DNA from: an uncultured Lachnospiraceae bacterium
GTDB lineage: Bacteria > Bacillota > Clostridia > Lachnospirales > Lachnospiraceae
Direction: 5' to 3'
Length of the DNA stretch: 64,000 bases
Assembly: GCA_910579685.1 (NCBI GenBank)
Contig: CAJTVN010000005.1
Location: 70,594 to 134,593, forward strand
Shown here: positions 8,749 through 17,263 of the stretch, piece by piece
How positions within the stretch are numbered: the stretch's first letter is position 1
How the letters are laid out: each line of letters opens with the position of its first letter
Position numbers and translations under genes: made by a program
The notes under the pieces: model-generated
Seen by the model: the letters and a program-made list of their open reading frames with translations, nothing else
The model's database searches: none
What the model was told of the DNA's origin: nothing

Positions 8749-9489
8749 TCATCCGCCTGCTTCTTCTTTTAGCTTCGCATAGGTCTCCATTATGATATTT
8801 TTGGTGTAAGCTCCCGGCTTTTTCTGGTCGGGTTTGGGGAGATCCTTTACATAAATGGGCTTTCCGTATTCCAGAATCACGTGCGTCTTTTTGATTCTCG
8901 GCAGATGGTCCTCGAAGATATCCCCGGAATTGTAGATGGTCATGGGGATGATGGGACAGCCTGTCTTTGAGGCGATCTTGAAGCTTCCTTCATGAAAATC
9001 CATAAAAGTGTGGTTTTCCCTGTTTCTGGTTCCCTCCGGGAAAATACAGATGGAGATGCCGGAGTTAACCTTGTCGATGGCTTCCAGAATGATCTTCAGC
9101 CCCTGCTTGACATCGTTCCGGTCAAGGAAAAGGCAGTGGAGGTTCCGCATCCAGGAAACCAGAAGGGGCCATTTGAGCATTTCCTTTTTGGCGATATAGC
9201 CGGTAGGCCGGGGAACCTGGATATAGGTGATGAGAATGTCAAAATAGCTTCTGTGGTTTCCGATGTAGAGCACGGGAGTATCCTTGGGGACATTCTCATC
9301 TCCCCGGACACTGACATCTGTGCCGGCAAAAAAAAGGCACATGCGGAAGGCCCATTTCACAATGGCAAGGGAGCTTCTGGATTTGAGATCCCTGTTGTAT
9401 TTTCCGATGATCCACTCAGCAATCAGAAGCGGAATGCTGCATACAAGAAAGAGTATCACAAAAAGTGCGACTAAAAGAATTCGTATCAT
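8749..9489 (-). CDS. plsC: 1-acyl-sn-glycerol-3-phosphate acyltransferase
   Basis: 246 residues with a hydrophobic N-terminal anchor (about 1-28). The acyltransferase motifs are present: NHRSYFD (HX4D, His79 and Asp84), the FPEGTRNRE block and a PIIPMTI block. The enzyme makes phosphatidic acid from lysophosphatidic acid on the inner face of the membrane. Its ATG overlaps the stop of the LacI-family gene (ATGA), so both are read from one message, an unusual pairing of a sugar regulator with a lipid enzyme. It converges with murF, with 31 bases between them. Confidence 0.9.
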   Translation of the reverse strand: MIRILLVALFVILFLVCSIPLLIAEWIIGKYNRDLKSRSSLAIVKWAFRMCLFFAGTDVSVRGDENVPKDTPVLYIGNHRSYFDILITYIQVPRPTGYIAKKEMLKWPLLVSWMRNLHCLFLDRNDVKQGLKIILEAIDKVNSGISICIFPEGTRNRENHTFMDFHEGSFKIASKTGCPIIPMTIYNSGDIFEDHLPRIKKTHVILEYGKPIYVKDLPKPDQKKPGAYTKNIIMETYAKLKEEAGG

Positions 9490-10502
9490 ATTTTATCGTT
9501 CTCCTGTTCTTTGATAGGTGCGGGTCCTGTAGAGCCTCGAACCACAAGGGAGGTCCGAAGGAGGATGGAGCCAATGGCTACCTGGTTCAGCAGGCAGGTC
9601 AGTGCGTAGAAGCCGCATTTCCCAAGTGCGATCCGGTCCTGGCGCAGAGTGGTCAGCGGCGGTGTGGTGTAGGAGGTCATGGGCAGATCGTCAAACCCCA
9701 CGATGCTCAGATCCTCAGGGATGCGGATGCCCCGGTCGTCACATTCCGTGATGGCCGCAATGGCCCTCACATCATGGGAGAAGAGGATGGCGGTCACGCC
9801 ATGGGCCAGCAGCTTTGGAATGTATTTTCTTGTGGATTCCGCCACGTAATATTCCAGGCCGATACAGTCTTCGTCCACCTCGAGCCCGTATTTGTAAAGA
9901 GCGTTGAGATAGGCGTTGTAGCGGGCTTTCAGAATATAGGAATCCAGGGGGCCGGAGATTAGTCCGATCTTCTTGTGCCCCAGCTTCATCAGGTGCTTGA
10001 CGGCAAGCTCAAAGCCCTCCTGGTTGTCGCATCCCACCGAGGCGATATAAGGATTGTCCCTGATATAATTATCGTACAGGACGGCGGGGATTTTGGAGAT
10101 ACGAAATTCCTGCATCCAGGGATCCAGAAGAGAGAAACCAAGGATAAAGGAGGCCTGGTAGCCTTGCTGCATCATAAAAACGCTGTAGGGGGTCAGCTTC
10201 TGAAAGCTGATGGTTACCGGAACAATATCCACGCTCCACCCTTCCGGCTCGGCCATCTGCTTAAAGCCCAGAATAATGTCGTGTCCGAACTGATTGGGCG
10301 TATCATAGTCCATGTTTTCAATCAGAATGCAAAGCTTTTTTTGCTTTTTCTGCTGCCGTTTATTTACGTAGCCCAGTTCTACCGCAGTGTACAGGATCTT
10401 CTTGCGCATTTCGTCGCTTACGTCTGTGGCGTTGTTGAGAGCTTTGGAAACCGTGCCTTTGGAGATTCCCAGCTTTGCCGCAATATCATTGATTGTAACC
10501 AT
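9486..10502 (-). CDS. LacI-family transcriptional regulator
   Basis: 338 residues. The N-terminus is a classical LacI helix-turn-helix with hinge (INDIAAKLGISKGTVSKALNNA), followed by a periplasmic-binding-like effector domain containing SVGCDNQEGFELAVKHL and SIVGFDDLPMTSYTTPPLTT. It starts at ATG with AGGGAG upstream. It is divergent from the maltodextrin importer genes beginning at 11102 and is therefore the likely repressor or activator of that operon, with an oligosaccharide as effector. Candidate palindromic operators (AGTTTCGAAACT and a second TTTCGAAA) lie in the space between. It is transcribed together with plsC. Confidence 0.9.
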   Translation of the reverse strand: MVTINDIAAKLGISKGTVSKALNNATDVSDEMRKKILYTAVELGYVNKRQQKKQKKLCILIENMDYDTPNQFGHDIILGFKQMAEPEGWSVDIVPVTISFQKLTPYSVFMMQQGYQASFILGFSLLDPWMQEFRISKIPAVLYDNYIRDNPYIASVGCDNQEGFELAVKHLMKLGHKKIGLISGPLDSYILKARYNAYLNALYKYGLEVDEDCIGLEYYVAESTRKYIPKLLAHGVTAILFSHDVRAIAAITECDDRGIRIPEDLSIVGFDDLPMTSYTTPPLTTLRQDRIALGKCGFYALTCLLNQVAIGSILLRTSLVVRGSTGPAPIKEQENDKI

Positions 10503-10521
10503 ATTGCCGTCTCCCTAAGTT

Positions 10522-10744
10522 TTTCCATCTGTGCGGCTGCGATTCACGGCAGCCCATCCCGCAAAATTCGCAAAACCTGCCAGCAAGCTGTCAGCTGCGG
10601 CAAAAGAGCCGCTTGCGTTTTGCTCATTTGGGGTTGGCTGCCTGATTCAGGCGGTTTCCGGAAGAAAATATATGCTTACATGCAAGCATGACGCATCTAT
10701 CTTCTTCCGGAAACCGCCGTGAATCGCAGCCGTACAGGTGGAAA
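10522..10744. repeat. Palindrome A: 223-bp Y-shaped inverted-repeat element
   Basis: Outer arms of 29 bp (10522-10550 and 10716-10744) pair with only two G-T wobbles. They enclose two further stems. One is GGCAGCCCATCCC (10548-10560) with GGGGTTGGCTGCC (10630-10642), itself containing a GCGGC/GCCGC hairpin. The other is the perfect 17-bp pair GGCGGTTTCCGGAAGAA (10650-10666) with its complement at 10702-10718. Together the whole segment folds into a three-way junction. No protein-coding gene is visible inside. It lies just upstream of the lacI start. It could be a small non-autonomous mobile element or a structured RNA. Confidence 0.75.
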
Positions 10745-10916
10745 TTTTGTTAAAGATTACAAGAACACACGCTGCAATTAAAACGATTATAACAAAGCGG
10801 AATTCAAAAAACAAGCTTGCTATCGAAACTTTACGATACTTTTTGGGACAAACGGAGGAAAAGAGTGGAAAAACAGATTGAGTCACAAATGCGGGAAACG
10901 AAACAAAGAGAAAAAT

Positions 10917-10950
10917 AGTTTCGAAACTCTTCTCTTCTGATGTTTCGAAA
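10917..10950. promoter_or_regulatory. Candidate LacI-family operators (two palindromes)
   Basis: A perfect 12-bp palindrome AGTTTCGAAACT (10917-10928) and a second TTTCGAAA (10943-10950) have centres 24 bases apart, in the space between the divergent lacI-like gene and the importer operon. LacI-family proteins bind such central-CG palindromes. The assignment to the neighbouring regulator is inference from position. Confidence 0.45.
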
Positions 10951-11019
10951 AGGTATACATAATGCACAATAATTAAATGATTATGCCGAAAATAATGAAA
11001 ACGTGCACAAATGTAATAC

Positions 11020-11048
11020 TTGACTGACAATAATGGATGTGTTAATCT
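11020..11048 (+). promoter_or_regulatory. Possible promoter for the maltodextrin importer
   Basis: TTGACT (11020-11025), a 17-base spacer and TAATCT (11043-11048), about 55 bases before the binding-protein start. The -10 match is weak (3/6), so this is a candidate only. Confidence 0.3.
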
Positions 11049-11101
11049 TTCTTTAACAAAACTTAACGAAACTTTTATAAATCTAAAGGAGGAGACAAGA
11101 A

Positions 11102-12433
11102 ATGAAAAAGAAACTGGCAGCATTATTATTGGCAGCAATGACCATCACTGCCGTAGCGGGATGCGGAAAGGGCGGAGATTCTTCCGGAAGCTCCCAGGGT
11201 GCGGCATCCGGAGACGGCGGCGCAAAAACGGAAGAAGAAGCGCCCGCGGACAATGCGGCGGCGGACGAAGGCGCAGCGACCGGCGAGGTTCAGGATATCG
11301 CCCTGAAGGTATGGTGCCCTCAGAACCAGGTGGACAGCGGGATCATGGAACAGCAGCAGGCGGCATTTGCGGCGGAGCATCCCGAGTATAACATTACGTG
11401 GACCACGGAGATCGTGGGAGAAGACAAGTGTCAGGAATCCGTGCTCAAGGACGTGGGAGCGGCAGCCGACGTATTCCTGTTTGCAAGTGACCAGCTGCCA
11501 TCTCTGGTAGAGGCGGGAGCCATCGCAAGACTGGGCGGAGCTACCGAGGAGATGGTAAACAGCACGATTGCGGAAGCCGTTGTGGCAACGGCAAAAGTGG
11601 ATGACGCACTCTATGCGATTCCCTTTACACACAATACATTTTTCATGTTCTATGACAAGACAATCCTTGACGAAGCGGACGTTACATCCCTGGAGAAGAT
11701 CATGGCTAAGGAGACGGCTGACAACGTTTATAATTTTTACTTTGAATCCGCAGGCGGCTGGAAGCTGGGATGCTATTATTACGGTGCGGGCCTGAGCATC
11801 TTCGGACCCGACGGAAGCGATGTGGCAGCAGGCGTTGACTGGAACAGCGAAAAGGGCGTTGCGGTAACTAACTATCTGATTGACCTGATCAACAACCCCA
11901 AGTGTGCCTATGACGGCGAGATCTCCGTGTCCGAGCTGGCAGGCGACCACAGAATCGGCGCATGGTTCGACGGTTCCTGGAACTATGATCTGTATAAGGG
12001 AATTCTTGGCGACGATCTGGGAATGGCAATTATTCCCACCTTCAATCCTGACGGAAACGACTACCAGCTTCTTGGCTTCTACGGTTCCAAGTGCATCGGC
12101 GTGAACGCAAAATCCGCTAACATGGCGGCTGCGGTAGCGTTTGCGGCATTCCTTGGAAATGAGGAGAACCAGCTTCTGCGCTATGAGCTGTCCGCACAGA
12201 TTCCTGCGAACATTGCGGCAGGCGAGAGCGAGGCGGTGAAAGCGGATCCTCTTGCAACCGTTATCGTGGAGGAGGCCAACAAGGCCAGCGTGGCACAGCC
12301 TGCAAACGCCGAGTTCAGCGCAAGGTACTGGACCTATGCGAATGCGATTCCCACGGAAATCAGAAGCAAAGAGATTACGAAGGATAACGTGCAGGAAAAA
12401 CTGGATGCCTTTGTGGAAGCAATGACAAAATAA
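11102..12433 (+). CDS. malE: Maltodextrin/oligosaccharide ABC transporter binding lipoprotein
   Basis: 443 residues starting at ATG 11102 with AAAGGAGGAG upstream. A lipoprotein signal peptide ends in AVAGC (Cys21), followed by a flexible Gly/Ala/Asp-rich linker to about residue 60. The remainder is a family 1 solute-binding fold (VWCPQNQVDSGIMEQQQAAF; later IGAWFDGSWNYDLY and AIIPTFNPDG), similar to MalE-type maltose or maltodextrin receptors. It is followed by two permease genes, a pullulanase and a debranching enzyme, so the cargo is most likely starch-derived oligosaccharides. There is no ATPase gene in the operon, and a shared MsmK-like ATPase elsewhere is the usual clostridial solution. 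Confidence 0.88.
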   Translation: MKKKLAALLLAAMTITAVAGCGKGGDSSGSSQGAASGDGGAKTEEEAPADNAAADEGAATGEVQDIALKVWCPQNQVDSGIMEQQQAAFAAEHPEYNITWTTEIVGEDKCQESVLKDVGAAADVFLFASDQLPSLVEAGAIARLGGATEEMVNSTIAEAVVATAKVDDALYAIPFTHNTFFMFYDKTILDEADVTSLEKIMAKETADNVYNFYFESAGGWKLGCYYYGAGLSIFGPDGSDVAAGVDWNSEKGVAVTNYLIDLINNPKCAYDGEISVSELAGDHRIGAWFDGSWNYDLYKGILGDDLGMAIIPTFNPDGNDYQLLGFYGSKCIGVNAKSANMAAAVAFAAFLGNEENQLLRYELSAQIPANIAAGESEAVKADPLATVIVEEANKASVAQPANAEFSARYWTYANAIPTEIRSKEITKDNVQEKLDAFVEAMTK

Positions 12434-12454
12434 TGCATGCCGGGGAGGTTTCAT

Positions 12455-13849
12455 ATGGGAATCTTTAAGAAAAAAATCCAGCCTGTTTACTCGAAACCCG
12501 GCGATGCCAGCGTTTCACAGGCGTTTAAGAACGGCAATGCCATGACCAAGCTGTCCTTCTTCGTTTTCGGTCTTGGCAATATAGCGAACAGACAGATCGT
12601 CAGGGGTCTTATCTTCCTGGCAATTGAAATCGCTTATTTCATTTATCTTGTTTCCTTTGGTATCGGCGCCCTGGGTGATTTTATCACCCTGGGCACCGTG
12701 GAACAGGGACAGGTATACAACGAGGCTCTTGGAATTTACGAATATTCGGCAGGCGATGATTCCATGCTCTGCCTTCTGTACGGAGTGATCACTCTTGTGC
12801 TCACGGCAGCGGCCGTCTTTGTGGGATGCATGTCGGGAAAGAGTGCATACTGTACGCAGTTCCGTAAGGAAAAGGGGATGAGCATTCCTTCCTTTAAGGA
12901 CGATATCCGCTCGCTCACGGAGGAAAACCTGCATGCTTTTCTTCTGGCATTCCCCATATTCGGAATTCTCTGCTTCACCATCGTGCCTCTGATCTTCATG
13001 ATCCTCATAGCCTTTACCAGCTATGACCATGAGCATCAGCCGCCCGGAAATCTTTTTACCTGGGTGGGACTTGAAAACTTTAAATCCATGTTCTCTCAGG
13101 GGAGCAAGCTGGCCGCTACTTTCTGGCCCGTGCTTTCCTGGACGCTGATCTGGGCCGTGGTGGCTACCGTCACCTGCTATATTCTGGGGCTTTTGCTCGC
13201 ACTTCTGATCAACCGCAAGGGAACGAGGGCAAAGGGCTTCTGGAGATTCATGTTTGTGCTTTCCGTGGCGGTTCCCCAGTTTGTGACGCTGCTGAGCATG
13301 AGGACCATCTTCAATGCAAACGGTCCGGTGAACGTGCTGTTTCGTGAGTTCGGCATGATCGGCGCGACGGAGTCCATACCGTTTTTTACCAATCCGCTCT
13401 ATGCGAAGATCACCATCATCTGCATCAACATCTGGATTGGCGTGCCCTTTACCATGCTCTCCACAACCGGTATTCTTCAGAACATACCGGGGGAGCTCTA
13501 TGAGGCGGCGAAGATCGACGGCGCCAGCGCACCCACGATCTTTCGGAAGATCACCCTTCCTTATATGCTGTTTGTAATGACGCCCAATCTGATCACATCC
13601 TTTACGGGAAATATTAATAACTTCAACGTGATCTTCCTGCTTTCCGGCGGCGGTCCGGATTCTCTGGACTACTACTATGCGGGAAAAACGGATCTGCTGG
13701 TTACCTGGCTGTACCGTCTGACAATCACGCAGAAGGATTACAACCTGGGTGCGGTTATCGGTATTCTGGTGTTCATTATCCTTGCAACTGTGTCACTGTT
13801 AACCTATCGCCGTACAGGATCTTATAAAGATGAGGGGGCATTCCAATAA
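12455..13849 (+). CDS. malF: Maltodextrin ABC transporter permease, MalF type
   Basis: 464 residues from ATG 12455 (MGIFKKKIQP) after GGGGAGG; an in-frame ATG at 12437 is less likely. An N-terminal region with three hydrophobic segments precedes the permease core, as in MalF proteins. The cytoplasmic EAA loop for the ATPase reads YEAAKIDGASAPTIFRKITLP (quoted with one residue over the core omitted elsewhere). It forms the membrane channel with the MalG-type protein that follows. Its stop codon shares one base with the next start (TAATG), indicating translational coupling. Confidence 0.9.
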   Translation: MGIFKKKIQPVYSKPGDASVSQAFKNGNAMTKLSFFVFGLGNIANRQIVRGLIFLAIEIAYFIYLVSFGIGALGDFITLGTVEQGQVYNEALGIYEYSAGDDSMLCLLYGVITLVLTAAAVFVGCMSGKSAYCTQFRKEKGMSIPSFKDDIRSLTEENLHAFLLAFPIFGILCFTIVPLIFMILIAFTSYDHEHQPPGNLFTWVGLENFKSMFSQGSKLAATFWPVLSWTLIWAVVATVTCYILGLLLALLINRKGTRAKGFWRFMFVLSVAVPQFVTLLSMRTIFNANGPVNVLFREFGMIGATESIPFFTNPLYAKITIICINIWIGVPFTMLSTTGILQNIPGELYEAAKIDGASAPTIFRKITLPYMLFVMTPNLITSFTGNINNFNVIFLLSGGGPDSLDYYYAGKTDLLVTWLYRLTITQKDYNLGAVIGILVFIILATVSLLTYRRTGSYKDEGAFQ

Positions 13850-14700
13850 TGAGAGCAAAAAGAATTATAACAGACACGGCCTGTCATATTCTGCTGGCCA
13901 TCCTGAGTTTTATCTGGGTATTGCCGATCTTTTATGTGGTGCTGACCTCCTTCCGGGAGGAGAGCGGATCCTATAAGAGCTACATATGGCCGAGAGGTTT
14001 TACTCTGGACAATTATATTAATCTGTTTCATGGGAATAATAATGTTAACTTTTCCAGATGGTTTATGAATACGCTGATCATAGCGATATTCAGTACGCTG
14101 CTCTCCGCATTCTTCGTGCTGTGCGTTTCCTACGTAATGAGCAGACTGCGCTTTAAGATGCGCAAGACCTTCATGAATATTGCACTGGTTCTGGGTATGT
14201 TCCCGGGCTTCATGTCCATGATCGCGGTTTACTATATCCTCAAGGGACTCGGGCTTTTGGAGACGGGCGTTTTGAAGCAGGTGGCTCTTGTGCTGGTGTA
14301 TTCCGGAGGAGCGGGACTTGGCTTTTACATGGCGAAGGGATTCTTTGACACCATCCCCAAAACTATTGACGAGGCGGCCTATATTGACGGGGCCACCAAG
14401 TGGGACACCTTTGTGAAGATTACGGTTCCGCTGTCAAAGCCGATCATTACTTACACGCTGATCACGGCGTTCATGGGGCCCTGGGTGGATTATATCTTTG
14501 CCAAGGTTATCATGGGAAATGAGACGCCCTATTATACCATTGCCATTGGTCTGTGGACCATGCTGGAACAGGAATATGTAGAATATTATTACACGCAGTT
14601 CTATGCCGGATGCGTTATCATATCGATCCCCATAGCGATTCTCTTCCTTCTGACGCAGAAGTGCTATGTGGAAGGCGTATCGGGAGCTGTAAAAGGTTAA
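13849..14700 (+). CDS. malG: Maltodextrin ABC transporter permease, MalG type
   Basis: 283 residues with six predicted membrane segments. The EAA motif IDEAAYIDGATKWDTFVKI contacts the ATPase. The N-terminal TDTACHILLAILSFIWVLP and the order of helices match MalG-type inner permeases. It is the last transporter gene; a strong intrinsic terminator follows 15 bases downstream, separating the importer from the pullulanase gene by attenuation rather than by distance. Confidence 0.92.
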   Translation: MRAKRIITDTACHILLAILSFIWVLPIFYVVLTSFREESGSYKSYIWPRGFTLDNYINLFHGNNNVNFSRWFMNTLIIAIFSTLLSAFFVLCVSYVMSRLRFKMRKTFMNIALVLGMFPGFMSMIAVYYILKGLGLLETGVLKQVALVLVYSGGAGLGFYMAKGFFDTIPKTIDEAAYIDGATKWDTFVKITVPLSKPIITYTLITAFMGPWVDYIFAKVIMGNETPYYTIAIGLWTMLEQEYVEYYYTQFYAGCVIISIPIAILFLLTQKCYVEGVSGAVKG

Positions 14701-14714
14701 GGAAGCTTAAGAGG

Positions 14715-14750
14715 GGGCGGCCGCAGGATGTCTTTGTGGCCGCCCTTTTT
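14715..14750 (+). terminator. Intrinsic terminator between malG and the pullulanase gene
   Basis: GGGCGGCC (14715-14722) pairs with GGCCGCCC (14738-14745) and is followed directly by TTTTT. It lies 16 bases before the next start codon, so it probably lowers, rather than stops, expression of the pullulanase gene. Confidence 0.8.
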
Positions 14751-14765
14751 GAAAGGATAGGGTTT

Positions 14766-16691
14766 ATGACTGACAGAGAATTCACCAATATAAAACTGGA
14801 TGAGAGATTCCGGTATGACGGAAAGGACCTCGGGGCAGTCTGTGAGGAAGATAGGACGACATTCAAGGTGTGGAGCCCTGCGGCAGAGAGGATCGTGCTG
14901 CGGCTTTACCGGGAGGATAAAGGCGCACACTGCATGGAGAGGGAGATGATATGCGGGGAAAAGGGTGTCTGGGAGCTGGCCTTTGAGAGGAGTCTTCATG
15001 GGACGTATTATGATTATCTTGTCCGGATTGACGGCGCGGATACCGTGACGGCGGATCCCTATGCGAGAGCCTGCGGCTGCAACGGGGCAAGGAGCATGGT
15101 GGTGGATCTGCGCCTCACGGATCCGGAAGGGTTTGAGCGGGACTGCGCTCCGAAAGCGCAGGAGGAGCAGATCATCTATGAGCTTCACATTAAGGATTTT
15201 TCTTATGACAGGGACGGCGGTGTGCCGGAGGCTTACCGGGGGAAATATAAGGCCTTTACGGTGAAAAATACAGGGAAGGATTATCCCACCTGTATGGAAT
15301 ATCTCAAAAGCCTTGGCGTTACCCATGTGCATCTTCTGCCCTTCTTTGACTATGGTTCCGTGGATGAGGCCGGGGATGAGCGGCAGTATAACTGGGGCTA
15401 TGATCCGCTTAACTTCAATGTGCCGGAGGGATCCTACGCAACGGATGCGAAGGATGGGACCGTGCGCATCAGGGAATGCAAGGAAATGATCCGGGCTTTT
15501 CACGAAAACGGATTACGCGTGATCATGGATGTGGTGTATAATCATACGTATCAGGAGGACTCCTGGCTGCAGAGAGTCATGCCCGGGTATTATTACCGTT
15601 ATCATGAGGACGGAAGGCTTTCGGACGGCTCCGCCTGCGGAAATGACATTGCGGCAGGCAGGGCCATGGTGGATAATTATATTGCGGATTCCGTCATGTA
15701 CTGGGCAAAGGAATACCACATAGACGGATTCCGGTTCGATCTGATGGGGCTTCTGACGGTGGAGCTGATGAACCGGATCCGCAGGGAGCTTGACCAGGAG
15801 TTTGGCCTGGGAGAGAAGCTTCTCTACGGCGAGCCGTGGAGAGCGGATTCATCCCCCATGGAGCGGGGAACCAGGGCGGCCCTCAAGGAGAATACCAGAT
15901 GCCTGGACGAGGGAATCGGGATATTCAGCGACGATACCAGGGATGCGATAAAAGGTCATGTTTTTGAGGAGAAGGAACCCGGGTTTGTCAATGGCGGCAG
16001 TGATCTGGAGCCGCTGATTCTTCATGCCGTGACGGGCTGGCGGGACGGCGGGGCGGACTTCTGCCCCTTAAGCTGCAGTCAGATTATCAATTACGTTTCC
16101 GCCCACGACAACTTCACCCTCTGGGATAAGCTGGTGCTTTCCATGCACGGGAAGGATCCCGACTTTACCAGGCGTTATGAGGATGTGCTTGCGGCCAACA
16201 GGCTTGCGGCCTTTATCTATTTTACCTGCCAGGGAAATCTGTTCATGCAGGCCGGGGAGGAATTCGGGCGGACCAAGCTGGGAGAGGAAAACAGCTATTG
16301 CTCCAGGCCGGAGATCAATATGCTCCGCTGGCATCAGACGGTTGAATTCGGCGATCTTGTGGAATACTACAGAGGCCTGATCCGGCTGCGGAAGAAGCTG
16401 CCGGGCCTGTGCGACAAGTCTCCCGGGGCGGAGATGCGCATCACCGCAAAGAGCATTCACCGGGACGGCGTGGTCTCCTTCCGGGTAAACAACAGGGCTT
16501 TGGGGCATGAAAGCTGGGAGGAGCTGCTGATTGTCTACAATGCGTCCCCTGACGATTACCGGATGCGGGTTCCGGAGGGAAGCTGGGAGGTTCTGGCCGA
16601 CGGGAAAGCGGCGGACTGCCGCCGAATGATTGAGGAAGGGGTGCGGGAAGTGCCGGTTGAGGGCAGAAGCGGGATGCTGCTTGCGAGATAG
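14766..16691 (+). CDS. pulA: Type I pullulanase (alpha-1,6-glucosidase, GH13)
   Basis: 641 residues from ATG 14766 with GAAAGGAT upstream; the frame remains open far upstream but overlaps malG. An N-terminal CBM48-like domain (about 20-110: FKVWSPAAERIVLRLY) is followed by the GH13 barrel. The type I pullulanase signature YNWGYDP is at about 208-214. The catalytic set is visible: nucleophile Asp325 in DGFRFDLMG, acid/base Glu356 in LYGEPW, and Asp448 in SAHDNFTLWD. There is no signal peptide, so it acts in the cytoplasm on branched maltodextrins or glycogen. It fits the preceding importer and the following debranching enzyme. Confidence 0.94.
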   Translation: MTDREFTNIKLDERFRYDGKDLGAVCEEDRTTFKVWSPAAERIVLRLYREDKGAHCMEREMICGEKGVWELAFERSLHGTYYDYLVRIDGADTVTADPYARACGCNGARSMVVDLRLTDPEGFERDCAPKAQEEQIIYELHIKDFSYDRDGGVPEAYRGKYKAFTVKNTGKDYPTCMEYLKSLGVTHVHLLPFFDYGSVDEAGDERQYNWGYDPLNFNVPEGSYATDAKDGTVRIRECKEMIRAFHENGLRVIMDVVYNHTYQEDSWLQRVMPGYYYRYHEDGRLSDGSACGNDIAAGRAMVDNYIADSVMYWAKEYHIDGFRFDLMGLLTVELMNRIRRELDQEFGLGEKLLYGEPWRADSSPMERGTRAALKENTRCLDEGIGIFSDDTRDAIKGHVFEEKEPGFVNGGSDLEPLILHAVTGWRDGGADFCPLSCSQIINYVSAHDNFTLWDKLVLSMHGKDPDFTRRYEDVLAANRLAAFIYFTCQGNLFMQAGEEFGRTKLGEENSYCSRPEINMLRWHQTVEFGDLVEYYRGLIRLRKKLPGLCDKSPGAEMRITAKSIHRDGVVSFRVNNRALGHESWEELLIVYNASPDDYRMRVPEGSWEVLADGKAADCRRMIEEGVREVPVEGRSGMLLAR

Positions 16692-16703
16692 ATGGTGAGT
16701 GAG

Positions 16704-16997
16704 GAGCCTTTTGCGGTCGATTCCGGCGTCTGCGGGCTGTGCGGCTGATGGCTTTGGTATTGGGACTGATGCTGCAAATCAGATTTCACTAATGAAATGC
16801 TACAGGTTTACGGGGAATGGACGGGGCGGCGTTAAGCGGCATCCATGCCGCTAACGCCTGAAACCGCCGTCCATGGCGGTTTCACCCTGGCAGTGTGGCA
16901 TTTCATAAGTGAAATGACTGATTTTTCGCAACACCCCCAATGCCCAAAGCCATCAGCCGCACAGCCCGCAGACGCCGGAACCGACCGCCATAAGCTC
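16704..16997. repeat. Palindrome B: about 290-bp long imperfect inverted repeat
   Basis: Left arm 16713-16800 and right arm 16896-16988 are complementary over about 90 bases with few mismatches. For example GGCGTCTGCGGGCTGTGCGG on the left is matched on the right with a single wobble nearby. Two perfect or near-perfect hairpins sit in the loop: 16828-16842 with 16845-16858, and GAAACCGCC (16860-16868) with GGCGGTTTC (16875-16883). It begins right after the pullulanase stop. An open frame crossing it (16845-17228) is a by-product of the palindrome, not a gene. Confidence 0.75.
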
Positions 16998-17007
16998 CGT
17001 TTGCGCT

Positions 17008-17231
17008 ACATTGTAGTAATTGCGAAACTTGTAAATTTGCGGAATATTCAGCCAGTATTTTCTGCGAAAAGCCTTATTCGCCATGAAGTCAAGACCATAA
17101 AAGGCAGGAGAGCCTTTGCTCGACTGACTTTTGTCTTACTGGACTTGACGGAATGCTTGGCGAAACAGGATTTGAGAAGAATATACTGGCTGAATATTCT
17201 CGCAACTTACTGTTTCGCAATCACCTAATGT
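17008..17231. repeat. Palindrome C: about 225-bp imperfect inverted repeat
   Basis: It starts 11 bases after palindrome B. The left arm (from ACATTGTAGTAATTGCGAAAC) is complementary to the right arm ending ...GTTTCGCAATCACCTAATGT. The shared core GAATATTCAGCCAGTAT occurs on the left at about 17041 and inverted on the right at about 17180. The loop contains an AAAGGCAGGAGAGCCTTT hairpin. It is AT-richer than palindrome B and has different arms, so it is a separate element. It ends about 30 bases before the debranching-enzyme start. Confidence 0.7.
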
Positions 17232-17263
17232 TACATTGATCAGAAAGGAGTCAACAATTACTG

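Noticed and set aside
16845..17228. 127-codon open frame between pullulanase and debranching genes
   Set aside because: It runs through both long palindromes, has no ribosome binding site and no protein-like composition.
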